Below the pieces are notes generated by a model, which worked only from the letters and a program-made list of their open reading frames with translations, was not told the origin of the DNA and searched no databases. Positions 8,007 to 16,322 of a stretch of DNA of 64,000 nucleotides are shown here, piece after piece. The translations under genes and the position numbers were made by a program. Origin of the DNA: a virus; IMG/VR virus record IMGVR_UViG_3300044641_005939, positions 1-64,000 of that record. One strand, given 5' to 3'. Within the stretch, counting starts at the first letter, position 1, and every line of letters starts with the position of its first letter.

Positions 8007-8747
8007 ATGAAACTAATAGTGATTATTCTTATATCTGTTCTATCAAGCGTTGTTTGGGCTGGAACTATAGACCCAAGAACAGATGACAACAAATATCTGG
8101 AATATGCTCAAGATTTCATCTATATAGGTCAAATTTTAGGAGTTAATAGCGAGAATCTAGAATATATGGCTTCTGGTGTTGTTATAAAACCAAACTTTAT
8201 ACTAACAGCAGCACATGTTGTGGATAATATTAAAACTTGTAAAATAAAAGTAGGAGATAAAGAATTCCCAATAACAAAAATAATGTATCAAAAAGAGTAT
8301 AGTCAGAACAAAGTTGGGTACTATGATATTGCTATTGGTTATTCAGAAGAGAGAATAGAATTAAATTTTTATCCAGAACTATATTCTAAAAAAGATGAGG
8401 TAGGTAAATTGTGTTGTATGGCTGGGTTTGGTTTTACTGGAACTTTTAATACTGGTGCAGTTAAGTCTGATAATAGAAGAAGAGCAGGATCTAATATAGT
8501 TGATTATATTGATAGACATCTTTTAATTTGCAGTCCATCAATATCTAATAATCGTACTAGTCTAGAGTTTTTGATAGCCAGCGGGGATAGTGGCGGAGGA
8601 CTATTTATAGATGGAAAATTAGCTGGAATAAATTCTTGCGTTATGGCTGCTAATGGATCTCCAAAATCTGACTATAAAACAGAGAGTGGACACACTAGGA
8701 TTAGCGAGAGTCTGGAGTGGATACTAGAGAATACAAAAGATAAATAG
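8007..8747 (+). CDS. exported trypsin-like serine protease (S1)
   Basis: 246 aa. Residues 1-18 are a signal peptide (hydrophobic core, VWAG cleavage region). Chymotrypsin-fold triad: H70 in TAAHVV, D107 in YYDIAIG, S195 in ASGDSGGGLF. Several cysteines in the mature part could form disulfides, which fits the exported thioredoxin nearby. AAAGGA precedes the ATG. The protease would act in the periplasm, outside the cell or in the virion. Two unrelated serine proteases in consecutive genes is unusual for a phage. The target is unknown. Confidence 0.85.
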   Translation: MKLIVIILISVLSSVVWAGTIDPRTDDNKYLEYAQDFIYIGQILGVNSENLEYMASGVVIKPNFILTAAHVVDNIKTCKIKVGDKEFPITKIMYQKEYSQNKVGYYDIAIGYSEERIELNFYPELYSKKDEVGKLCCMAGFGFTGTFNTGAVKSDNRRRAGSNIVDYIDRHLLICSPSISNNRTSLEFLIASGDSGGGLFIDGKLAGINSCVMAANGSPKSDYKTESGHTRISESLEWILENTKDK

Positions 8748-8826
8748 ATATTATAACCATGTTCTCTGCATAACATATAGTATGAATTTCTACTCAACGC
8801 AAGATAAAAATTTTTTATCAAATTCC

Positions 8827-8854
8827 TTGACCTCGTATAAAAACTGGCTATACT
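8827..8854 (+). promoter_or_regulatory. sigma70-like promoter
   Basis: TTGACC (8827-8832), 16-bp spacer, TATACT (8849-8854), in the 137-bp gap after the trypsin-like gene. A start near 8861 gives a short leader to the small gene at 8885. The rest of the gap holds only an A/T hairpin (8803-8819) that could end upstream transcription. Confidence 0.65.
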
Positions 8855-8884
8855 AAGAACATAGTCCTAACATTTGAGAAAAGT

Positions 8885-9067
8885 ATGTCCGAACCAGAAA
8901 ACAAAAAAGATTTAAGACGGCAAAAATTGGCTGATAAAAGTTACAAGAAACAGACTCTTTCTGAAGAACAGAGATTTTTGTCTAAATCAAAAAAACAACT
9001 CAAAAAGAAAATAGAAGATATCAAAGCAGACGAGCTGTGGGAAGATTGGGAAAATGAAATATATTGA
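8885..9067 (+). CDS. hypothetical small charged protein
   Basis: 60 aa, very rich in Lys and Glu, probably a single long helix or coiled coil (EEQRFLSKSKKQLKKKIED). Not recognised. It is the first gene after the 8827 promoter and overlaps the next gene by 14 bp, so the three small genes up to 9516 form an operon. Confidence 0.6.
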   Translation: MSEPENKKDLRRQKLADKSYKKQTLSEEQRFLSKSKKQLKKKIEDIKADELWEDWENEIY

Positions 9068-9293
9068 AGAATTATCTAGTGGCGATTGCTTTGAATACGA
9101 TTCTAGAAAGTTTTTGTTAACTTCTGATTTTCGTAAAAATGGATTTAGATTAGCATATTCGCTAACTGATGGCTTTGCTTCTTGGATGAATAGTCAGACT
9201 ATTGTTGATATCCTACCAATTTATTGTTTAGATAAAGATAATAATATTACTCCAATAAAAGAAACCCCCAAAAATGACAATATTTCTAAATAA
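9054..9293 (+). CDS. small conserved-type phage protein
   Basis: 79 aa. Starts IEELSSGDCFEYD, a pattern of a small beta-rich domain (SGDCF...F.LTSDF...G.R). The 60-aa protein at 47493 begins with a similar pattern (FQDLEVGAVFNYDSLEYVKI), so the two may share a fold. Function unknown. Overlaps its neighbours on both sides, consistent with coupled translation. Confidence 0.6.
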   Translation: MKYIEELSSGDCFEYDSRKFLLTSDFRKNGFRLAYSLTDGFASWMNSQTIVDILPIYCLDKDNNITPIKETPKNDNISK

Positions 9294-9516
9294 AATTGTT
9301 ACATTTGTTGTATCTCTATTTAATCATATTAAACGAGGTTCTCCAAAGAGCAGTCAAAAATTAATCAATCAGAGATATGATATTTGCTTACTATGTAGTG
9401 AGTTTATTGTTGAACGCTCTGAGTGTAATGTTTGTGGTTGTAATATTAATAATAAAAAAATCCTTCTTAATAAACTAGCATGGGCAGATCAACATTGCCC
9501 ACTTAAAAAATGGTAA
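9274..9516 (+). CDS. small zinc-binding protein with C-terminal Cys cluster
   Basis: 80 aa. The second half has CLLCSEF, CNVCGCNI and a final HCPLKKW, enough Cys/His for one or two zinc sites. The pattern (C..C, C..CGC, K, CP...W at the end) recurs in small phage proteins I have seen next to glycan or DNA genes, but I cannot give a function. The N-terminus is hydrophobic for about 15 residues (KIVTFVVSLF). An AAATGGT/ACCATTT inverted repeat overlaps the end of the gene. Confidence 0.6.
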   Translation: MTIFLNKIVTFVVSLFNHIKRGSPKSSQKLINQRYDICLLCSEFIVERSECNVCGCNINNKKILLNKLAWADQHCPLKKW

Positions 9517-9536
9517 TGCTCTAACAACCATTTATC

Positions 9537-9564
9537 TTGACTAGAATTTCACCACACATATGAT
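9537..9564 (+). promoter_or_regulatory. sigma70-like promoter for macro-domain gene
   Basis: TTGACT (9537-9542), 16-bp spacer, TATGAT (9559-9564). The -10 box overlaps an upstream in-frame ATG at 9560, which therefore cannot be in the transcript, and decides the start of the next gene at 9581. Confidence 0.65.
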
Positions 9565-9580
9565 ATTTATGGAGGACACT

Positions 9581-10129
9581 ATGAAAACTATTGTTAAAAA
9601 AAATAATATTCCATTAATTAATGGAGATTTATTCTACTACATTAATAGCTATATTAATCAAGGGAATAATGGATCTAGCATCATAGTCCCACACGTTTGT
9701 AATAACATTAATTCTTTTGGTGCTGGATTTGCTGGTGCTGTAGCAAAACATTATCCTAGCGTAAAAGAAAATTATCATCTGCTAGGAAATAGTTTTCTTA
9801 AAAATAATCTCGGATATACCCAATTTGTTGAAGTTGCAAAAGATAAAACATATGGACATAAATTAATTTTTGCTAATATGGTCGCCCAGAATAGTATAAT
9901 ATCCAAAAACAACAACAGACCACTGAATTATCTAGCACTGGCTAAGAGCATGGTTAATGTAAATAAATACATAAAATCTAATTTTGATAATGACAGTAAA
10001 GTACAAATTCACGCTCCAAAATTTGGTTGTGGATTGGCTGGAGGTAACTGGAATTTTATAGAAAATCTTATAGAAGATATATGGACAGATATTGACGTAA
10101 CAATATATACCTATGGTACAACAAAATGA
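9581..10129 (+). CDS. macro-domain ADP-ribose hydrolase-like protein
   Basis: 182 aa, a single macro domain. Seen: IIVPHVCNN (34-42), GAGFAGA (47-53), and a late GCGLAGGNW phosphate loop. The pattern resembles TARG1/Poa1p/DarG-type macro domains, which remove ADP-ribose from proteins or DNA bases or hydrolyse ADP-ribose-1''-phosphate. GGAGG at 9571-9575 fixes the start at 9581; a longer reading from 9560 would begin inside the -10 box. The gene precedes the glycan island and overlaps it by 4 bp. A role in reversing ADP-ribosylating defence (DarT-like) is inference. Confidence 0.8.
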   Translation: MKTIVKKNNIPLINGDLFYYINSYINQGNNGSSIIVPHVCNNINSFGAGFAGAVAKHYPSVKENYHLLGNSFLKNNLGYTQFVEVAKDKTYGHKLIFANMVAQNSIISKNNNRPLNYLALAKSMVNVNKYIKSNFDNDSKVQIHAPKFGCGLAGGNWNFIENLIEDIWTDIDVTIYTYGTTK

Positions 10130-10923
10130 AAAAGGCTATCTGCTCCATATTTGATAGTAAATATTTCTCTCAAGGTAGACACGCCTTAGAGTCTGCTAAA
10201 AGACATAATCCATCGCACACAACAGTGCTACTAACAGATAATGTTGATAATAAGATAGCCGATATACAATTAACACCTAAAGATATAGGTCTTCCCGAAG
10301 AAAATTGGCTAACAGTTGGTAGAGTAGCAATTGTAGAATTCTTATTACAAAATTTAAATTTTGATACTACAATTTTTATAGATGGCGACACATTTATATA
10401 TAATTCATTTGATAATTTACAGTATGAAGCTGAAAATAATAATATGGTTGTTATCCCACACATAACCAAACCTATACCAAATGATAATCATGGACCTCAA
10501 AATAGAACTATTAGTTTATCTGGTAATTATAATACTGGAGTTTGGGGTGCTTCAAAAGGAGGTTTATCATTTATAAAATGGTGGAGAGAACAAACACTAT
10601 TATTTCCAATATTAAGGCCAGATTGGGGTTTTGTTAATGAGCAAGGATGGCTAAGATTTGTTGGTGATTTTGAAGAAAAAACAAAAATATTTAGACATCC
10701 AGGATATAATGTAGCATATTGGAATATTAAACAAAGATTTGTTGAATATAATAATGACTCTCTATTTATAGATGGAGAAAAATTATGTATTATGCATTTT
10801 TCAGGTTTGAATAGAGATATAGATCCACACACTATGTCTGTGTTTCAAGATAGATTTTTTCTTCACGACGACGATATAGTGTATAAAATATACAAAGACT
10901 ATTATGATCTTATATGGACCTAA
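10126..10923 (+). CDS. GT8-like glycosyltransferase (GT-A fold)
   Basis: 265 aa. N-terminal KAICSIFDSKYFSQGRHALE is the Rossmann-like start of a nucleotide-sugar transferase. The metal-binding DxD appears as IFIDGDTFIYNSF, with a later N...GVWGASKG acceptor segment and a C-terminal CIMHFSG with a metal-ligand His, as in GT8. First glycosyltransferase of the island; overlaps the macro-domain gene by 4 bp. Donor and acceptor cannot be read from the sequence. Confidence 0.7.
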   Translation: MKKAICSIFDSKYFSQGRHALESAKRHNPSHTTVLLTDNVDNKIADIQLTPKDIGLPEENWLTVGRVAIVEFLLQNLNFDTTIFIDGDTFIYNSFDNLQYEAENNNMVVIPHITKPIPNDNHGPQNRTISLSGNYNTGVWGASKGGLSFIKWWREQTLLFPILRPDWGFVNEQGWLRFVGDFEEKTKIFRHPGYNVAYWNIKQRFVEYNNDSLFIDGEKLCIMHFSGLNRDIDPHTMSVFQDRFFLHDDDIVYKIYKDYYDLIWT

Positions 10924-10927
10924 AATA

Positions 10928-11875
10928 ATGAAAAAAATAGTATATATTACTGGATGTCTTGGCTTTATTGGATCATATATAACCAGACTGTGTTTAGAAA
11001 AAGGTTGGTATGTAAAAGGTGTTGATAAAATAACATACGCTGCAAATACTGATTTATTAGATGAGTTTCGTAAATATCCTAATTTTTCTTTCGTTCATTG
11101 TGATATTAATGATTTAAAATTTTTATATGATTGTGATTATGTAATAAATACCGCAGCAGAAACTCATGTTGGTAATTCTATTGTCAATAGTGATGATTTT
11201 ATAAAATCAAACATTGATGGAGTACACAATCTACTAAAACTCATACAAAACTATAGACAGGAAAATTCTAACAAACCAATACTATTGCATATTAGTACAG
11301 ATGAAGTGTATGGGGATATTAATAATGGCGCTCACTCAGAAAGTGACATACTCAAACCTTCTAACCCGTATTCAGCAACAAAAGCTGCCGCAGATATGTT
11401 GATATTAGCTTGGAATAGAACATATCAGATTCCATTTTTAATTGCTAGGCCAACAAATAACTATGGTATAGGACAGTATATAGAAAAATTAATTCCTAAA
11501 ACTTGTAAATATATTTTATTGAATCGTAAAATACCTTTACATAATAATGGAACACCTATTAGAAATTGGCTACATGCTGAAGATACAGCATTTGCAATTA
11601 TTACTCTAATAGAATCAGGCTCGAAAAATGAGATATATAATATATGCGGAGGATTTGAACAGTCTAATATGGAAACTGTTAAGGATATCTTAAAAATATA
11701 TGGTATACAAAATATTGATCAACATATTGACTTATCGTTTAATAGAAATGGACAAGATATTAGATATTCATTAGATGATTCAAAAATAAAACAATTAGGA
11801 TGGCAACCTAAGAAAATTTTTCATCAAGAATTGTCAAAAATCGTAAACTATTATAATAATAAATTTATATGGTAA
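10928..11875 (+). CDS. rmlB: dTDP-glucose 4,6-dehydratase-like (RmlB family)
   Basis: About 315 aa extended SDR. NAD-binding GCLGFIGSY at the N-terminus, catalytic STDEVYGD (T, D, E), and NPYSATKAAADML with the YxxxK pair. RPTNNYGIGQYIEKLIP and HNNGTPIRNWLHAEDTA are close to RmlB. Reaction: dTDP-glucose to dTDP-4-keto-6-deoxyglucose, the entry to 6-deoxy and 3,6-dideoxy sugars. No glucose-1-phosphate thymidylyltransferase is present, so the nucleotide sugar would come from the host. ATG 10928 is preferred to ATG 10904, which lies inside the previous gene and has no ribosome site. Confidence 0.85.
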   Translation: MKKIVYITGCLGFIGSYITRLCLEKGWYVKGVDKITYAANTDLLDEFRKYPNFSFVHCDINDLKFLYDCDYVINTAAETHVGNSIVNSDDFIKSNIDGVHNLLKLIQNYRQENSNKPILLHISTDEVYGDINNGAHSESDILKPSNPYSATKAAADMLILAWNRTYQIPFLIARPTNNYGIGQYIEKLIPKTCKYILLNRKIPLHNNGTPIRNWLHAEDTAFAIITLIESGSKNEIYNICGGFEQSNMETVKDILKIYGIQNIDQHIDLSFNRNGQDIRYSLDDSKIKQLGWQPKKIFHQELSKIVNYYNNKFIW

Positions 11876-12162
11876 TATATATAGATATTGATGATACAAT
11901 ATGTAATAGTCCTAATAAACCTGACTATACTAATAGTACTCCTATATTAGAAAATATAGAAAAAGCTAATAAATTATATGATCAAGGCAATACCATCATT
12001 TATTGGACTGCTAGGGGAACAGTTAGTGGTATTGATTGGAAAGATATAACATTAAATCAATTCAAAACTTGGGGAGTTAAATATCACGATATTAAATTTG
12101 GTAAACCATATTATGATTTATTTATTGATGATAAAAATATTAATACGAAGGATTGGATATGA
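11869..12162 (+). CDS. HAD-superfamily phosphatase-like protein
   Basis: 97 aa, short for a HAD. Motif I is DIDDT (residues 5-9), motif II is WTARGT, motif IV is DLFIDDK. The cap domain is absent. Such minimal HADs occur in capsule and LPS loci, where they dephosphorylate sugar phosphates. It is placed directly before a NeuB-like synthase, whose product is usually a 9-phosphate or free acid, so a matching phosphatase role is plausible. It overlaps both neighbours (7 bp and 4 bp). Confidence 0.7.
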   Translation: MVIYIDIDDTICNSPNKPDYTNSTPILENIEKANKLYDQGNTIIYWTARGTVSGIDWKDITLNQFKTWGVKYHDIKFGKPYYDLFIDDKNINTKDWI

Positions 12163-13235
12163 ATACAAACAATATATTTACTAATTTATTTATATTAGAG
12201 TTAGCTAATAACCATTGGGGATCAATAAAAAGAGGTAAACAAATTATTAAAGAGTTCTCTAAAATTGTTAAGGATAACAATATAAGAGCATCTATAAAAC
12301 TACAATTCCGTGATGTTGATAGTTTCATACATAAAGATTTTAAACCCAAAACGGTTAAGAATTTGGATAACTTACCAAAAAGACAAAGATATATAGAAAA
12401 AACAAATTCAACCAAATTATCTGAAAATGAATTTGCTGAATTAGTATCCTATATAAAGCAGAATGATTGTATTCCTATGGCTACTGCTTTTGATGAACCC
12501 TCAGTGGATCTTTGTGTGAAATTTGATATGCCAATTATTAAAATTGCTAGCTCAGATATAAATGACTGGATGTTATTACAAAAAATTGCATCAACACACA
12601 AACCAGTTATATTGTCCACCGGTGGAGCGAATGAGAAGCAGATAGATGATGCCGTTAAATTTTTTAGTAATAGAAGCATTGATATTGCTCTTAATCATTG
12701 CGTATCAAAATATCCAACAGAAGATAATGAATTAGAATTAGATCAAATAGATTATCTTAAAAATAAATATCCTGAATTAACTATAGGATTTTCAACACAC
12801 GAATATAATGATTGGCACTCCTCTATGCTAATATCTTATGCTAAAGGAGCAAGAACTTGGGAAAGACATATTGATATACCATATCCAAATAATCATGTAC
12901 AAAAAAATATTTCCCTATACTGTTCTCTCCCTCATCAGATAGATGAATGGTTCAAAGCTTTCCATACTGCACAAAAAATGTGTGGTACTTCATATAATGA
13001 AAGACGTACTATAGATAAGAAAGAAATAGAATATTTAGAATCTTTATATCGAGGACTATATGTTAGAAAAAATATAAAGAAAGGTCACAAAATAACATTA
13101 GAAGATCTATATAGCGCAATACCTTATCAAAAAGAAATAAATCAATTGTCTTCTAGAAATTTTATACAAAAAGATTGCATCGCTAAAAACAATCTAACGA
13201 AAGATGATCCACTAACAAAAAATGATATAGAATAA
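12159..13235 (+). CDS. NeuB/SpsE-like nonulosonic acid synthase
   Basis: 358 aa. TIM-barrel NeuB features: FILELANNHWGS at the start, IKIASSDINDW, PVILSTGGAN, HCVSKYPT, IGFSTHEYND. The last 60 residues form a SAF (antifreeze-like) domain (RGLYVRKNIKKGHKITLEDL). The family condenses phosphoenolpyruvate with a hexosamine to make sialic, legionaminic or pseudaminic acid. ATG 12159 overlaps the HAD stop as ATGA and has GAAGGA upstream. No CMP-sugar synthetase is evident in the island, so activation of the product would need a host or distant enzyme. Confidence 0.82.
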   Translation: MNTNNIFTNLFILELANNHWGSIKRGKQIIKEFSKIVKDNNIRASIKLQFRDVDSFIHKDFKPKTVKNLDNLPKRQRYIEKTNSTKLSENEFAELVSYIKQNDCIPMATAFDEPSVDLCVKFDMPIIKIASSDINDWMLLQKIASTHKPVILSTGGANEKQIDDAVKFFSNRSIDIALNHCVSKYPTEDNELELDQIDYLKNKYPELTIGFSTHEYNDWHSSMLISYAKGARTWERHIDIPYPNNHVQKNISLYCSLPHQIDEWFKAFHTAQKMCGTSYNERRTIDKKEIEYLESLYRGLYVRKNIKKGHKITLEDLYSAIPYQKEINQLSSRNFIQKDCIAKNNLTKDDPLTKNDIE

Positions 13236-14974
13236 TGAAAGTTTCTGATTTAGTATTTGATTTTATAGCAGATCAAGGAATAGATACTGTTTTTACCGTT
13301 TCTGGTGGAGGCTGTATGCATCTTATAGATTCATTAGGTAAAAACAAAAGATTAAAATATATATGTAATCATCATGAACAGGCTTGTTCTATAGCAGCAG
13401 AAGGATATTATAGGACAAAACATCTTCCTGGGTGTGTTTTAGTTACAACAGGACCGGGAGGAACAAATGCGCTGACAGGCGTATTGTGTGCTTTTCAAGA
13501 CTCCATACCCATGATAATAATATCTGGTCAAGTTCCCACCAATCAATTAAGTAAAAATACTGGATGTCGGCAAATTGGACAGCAAGAATTTAATATAGTT
13601 GATACGGTAAAACAGATGGTTAAATATTCTGTATTAGTTAATGATCCAAAGAAAATATTATATGAGCTTCAAAAAGCACATCATATTGCGGTTTCTGGAA
13701 GACCAGGTCCGGTATGGATTGATATACCTTTAGATATCCAAAGCTCATTTATAGATATTAGTAATATTAAACAATATCAGATTCCAATATTATATAGTAT
13801 GTATGATAATTTAAATAATATCTTATATTTAGATATATTTAAAAAACAGCTTGCTCAATCTAAAAAACCAATAATAGTTATAGGAGGAGGAATAAAAGCT
13901 TCAAACACTATTCAATCTCTTAGAAACTTTCTAGAAAAAACCAACATACCAGTGATGTCCGGACCACATTCCGCTGTAGATATCATTAATAATAGTTATC
14001 CATATTATGCTGGTCGTTTTGGATTATTAGGACAAAAGACATCTAATCATTTAATCCAAGAAAGCGATTTTATTATTTCTCTAGGTTCTCGTCTAAATCC
14101 TAAAATGATTGGTTATGATAGTTTACAATTTGCTCCATACGCAAATAAATTTGTGATAGATATAGACAAGAACGAATTGAAAAAATTGAATCTATGCAAA
14201 ACCACCTTTAAATGGAATATTGATTTAAAAGTATTTTTTAATCTATTATCTGATAAAATAGAAAAACCTAACATTGAAGATTGGCAAGATTATATTCTAG
14301 AAGAAAGATCTAAAGAAACTCTAGTATTACAAAAACACAGAGATATAAAAAAATATGTAAGCACATATGTATTTGTAGAAAAATTACAACAATACTTAAA
14401 AGACGATAGCATTATTGTAACGAGCGATGGAACAGCACACGTTGTTCCATTAAAAACTATGATACTAAGAGATAACCAACAGTTATTTAGTAATGAAGGA
14501 ACAGCGCCAATGGGATATGGATTACCAGCCTCTATAGGAGCATATTATGGTTCTAAAAAACCTATTATTTGTATTGAAGGAGATGGCAGTATAATGATGA
14601 ATTTACAAGAATTAGAAACAATACAGTACCACAAACTACCTATTAAAATTTTTATTTTAAATAATAATGGATATTTATCTATTAAATTAACACAAAATTC
14701 TTTTTTTAATGGACATTTAGTAGCTAGTAATATTTCTAGTGGTGTATCGTTGCCATCATATAAAAAAATTGCCAAATCCTTTAATTTTGAATATTATAGT
14801 ATAAGATCAAATAAATATTTAAATCGTCAATTAAAACAGATATTTAAAAATAATCGACCATGTATAATTGAAGTTTTTACAGACCCAAACGAGCAACATG
14901 AACCTAAAGTTAAAGCAAAAGGAATAGATGTTGATGGTAAAATTATTCCTGGAAATCTAATAGATATTAATTAA
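13235..14974 (+). CDS. TPP-dependent enzyme, AHAS/YerE-like
   Basis: 579 aa, typical length for the acetohydroxyacid-synthase family. E48 in NHHEQACSIAAEGY activates the cofactor; TTGPGGTNALTG is the next family block; a GDGS-27-NNNGY metal/TPP site lies near residue 448. In sugar clusters such enzymes include YerE, which transfers a two-carbon unit from pyruvate to CDP-3,6-dideoxy-4-ketoglucose to make yersiniose. The neighbouring PLP enzyme is of the 3-dehydratase type that would make the matching acceptor, so a branched-sugar role is more likely than isoleucine/valine synthesis. The exact substrate is inferred. Confidence 0.78.
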   Translation: MKVSDLVFDFIADQGIDTVFTVSGGGCMHLIDSLGKNKRLKYICNHHEQACSIAAEGYYRTKHLPGCVLVTTGPGGTNALTGVLCAFQDSIPMIIISGQVPTNQLSKNTGCRQIGQQEFNIVDTVKQMVKYSVLVNDPKKILYELQKAHHIAVSGRPGPVWIDIPLDIQSSFIDISNIKQYQIPILYSMYDNLNNILYLDIFKKQLAQSKKPIIVIGGGIKASNTIQSLRNFLEKTNIPVMSGPHSAVDIINNSYPYYAGRFGLLGQKTSNHLIQESDFIISLGSRLNPKMIGYDSLQFAPYANKFVIDIDKNELKKLNLCKTTFKWNIDLKVFFNLLSDKIEKPNIEDWQDYILEERSKETLVLQKHRDIKKYVSTYVFVEKLQQYLKDDSIIVTSDGTAHVVPLKTMILRDNQQLFSNEGTAPMGYGLPASIGAYYGSKKPIICIEGDGSIMMNLQELETIQYHKLPIKIFILNNNGYLSIKLTQNSFFNGHLVASNISSGVSLPSYKKIAKSFNFEYYSIRSNKYLNRQLKQIFKNNRPCIIEVFTDPNEQHEPKVKAKGIDVDGKIIPGNLIDIN

Positions 14975-14994
14975 TTATAAGATGAGGTAAATTT

Positions 14995-15519
14995 ATGCAT
15001 AAATTAGATAACGAGAACTCAAAAGAACATTGGAAATTTGTAAATGTAAATAATAAAACTGTATTAGATCTTGGCTGCGGGAGATGGAATCGTGTTGAAA
15101 GAGTAGAAGATACATGGCTTACTACACCAGAATATTTTATTTCTAAAGGAGCATCTAAAGTAATCGGAGTAGATATTGATCCATCAGAAATAGATTGGTT
15201 TAGCAATAAAATTACAGTGGATAATAGATATGAATTTATATTATATGCTATCAATTCTAGTAATGATCTTAAATTATTATATGAAAAATATAGACCAAAC
15301 TGTGTAAAATTTGATATAGAAACAGCAGAGCGCACACTGTTTGATCTTGATATAGAATATATTCGTAGTGTTGAGGAATATTATATAGAAACACATGGAG
15401 CGGACCTGTATAATCAGTTTATTGACTTTTTACCAAAACAAGGATACAATATAACCGAACAGATAGATTTGACACACACAAATGGATACTGCAAAGTTAT
15501 ATTTGCTACAAGAATATGA
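14995..15519 (+). CDS. SAM-dependent methyltransferase-like protein
   Basis: 174 aa. Motif I VLDLGCGRWN (near residue 23) and VIGVDIDPSE match the SAM-binding site of class I methyltransferases; the C-terminal half (VKFDIETAERTLF, YIETHGADLYNQFIDFLPKQ) resembles FkbM-type enzymes. GATGAGGT provides the ribosome site. In this island it could O- or C-methylate a sugar, but protein targets are not excluded. Confidence 0.68.
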   Translation: MHKLDNENSKEHWKFVNVNNKTVLDLGCGRWNRVERVEDTWLTTPEYFISKGASKVIGVDIDPSEIDWFSNKITVDNRYEFILYAINSSNDLKLLYEKYRPNCVKFDIETAERTLFDLDIEYIRSVEEYYIETHGADLYNQFIDFLPKQGYNITEQIDLTHTNGYCKVIFATRI

Positions 15520-16322
15520 ATATTTTATTGACTGGTAGCAATGGATATATTGGATCTAATATTATTAGATATTTAGGTAATATATACAATATTACAACAA
15601 TAAATAGACAAACATTTGATCTTAGAAATTATGAACATACAAAACAATGGTTTTCTGGATTAAATAGTAATATTTATTTCGATGCAGTTATACATACGGC
15701 AATTGTGGGCGGAAATAGATTAAGATCAGATGATTCTTCTATTTTGGATGATAATATTAGAATGTATTTGAATTTATTAAATCATCGTCATTATTTTAAA
15801 AAATTTATAAATATTGGATCTGGGGCTGAACGCACAATGTCAGACTCTTTCTATGGACTAAGCAAGAAAATAATTTCATCCTCAATATCTGATAAATTAA
15901 ATTTTTATAATTTAAGAATTTATGCTGTGTTTGATGATAGGGAAAATATTCGTAGATTTATTAAGTCTAATATACAAAGATATTTAAATAAAGAAAATTT
16001 AGTTATACATCAAAATAAGTTTATGGACTTTATATATTTTCCAGATTTTATTAGTATACTTAATAAATATTTAAAATTTAATAATATTCCTAAAAATATA
16101 GATTGTGTTTATAAAGAAAAACATACATTATTAGATATAGCCAAAATAATTAATAGATTAGATTGTTATTCTACTAACATAGAAATACAAAATAATAACA
16201 ATGATATTGATTATATTGGAGAGTATAATAATATAAATATAGATTTTATAGGATTGGAACAGGGAATAATAAAAACATATAGAGAAATAAAAAATGAAAA
16301 AAATATGGTATGCCCCCAATAA
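15516..16322 (+). CDS. NAD-dependent sugar epimerase/reductase-like protein
   Basis: 268 aa SDR. NILLTGSNGYIGSNIIRYL is the Rossmann NAD(P) site; VIHTAIVGG and a YGLSKKI (YxxxK) site follow. The domain order fits RmlD or GDP-fucose-synthase-like reductases, with low conservation. It would reduce or epimerise a 4-keto sugar made by the upstream dehydratase. It overlaps its neighbours by 4 and 29 bp. Confidence 0.7.
   Translation: MNILLTGSNGYIGSNIIRYLGNIYNITTINRQTFDLRNYEHTKQWFSGLNSNIYFDAVIHTAIVGGNRLRSDDSSILDDNIRMYLNLLNHRHYFKKFINIGSGAERTMSDSFYGLSKKIISSSISDKLNFYNLRIYAVFDDRENIRRFIKSNIQRYLNKENLVIHQNKFMDFIYFPDFISILNKYLKFNNIPKNIDCVYKEKHTLLDIAKIINRLDCYSTNIEIQNNNNDIDYIGEYNNINIDFIGLEQGIIKTYREIKNEKNMVCPQ

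Noticed and set aside
9560-9580. Longer N-terminus of the macro-domain protein from ATG 9560
   Set aside because: The ATG lies in the -10 box, upstream of any transcript, while GGAGG 9571-9575 fits ATG 9581.
12140-12415. Minus-strand reading frames under the NeuB and neighbouring genes
   Set aside because: They lie fully antisense to well-conserved + strand enzymes, have no ribosome site and show no recognisable motif.
13235-14974. True acetolactate synthase for isoleucine/valine synthesis
   Set aside because: No regulatory subunit or other branched-chain amino-acid genes; the neighbours are deoxysugar enzymes.
15422-15450. TTGACT-17-TACAAT as a promoter
   Set aside because: It is inside a coding gene in an A+T-rich stretch, the spacer is 17 bp, and it is not placed at a gene boundary; likely chance.
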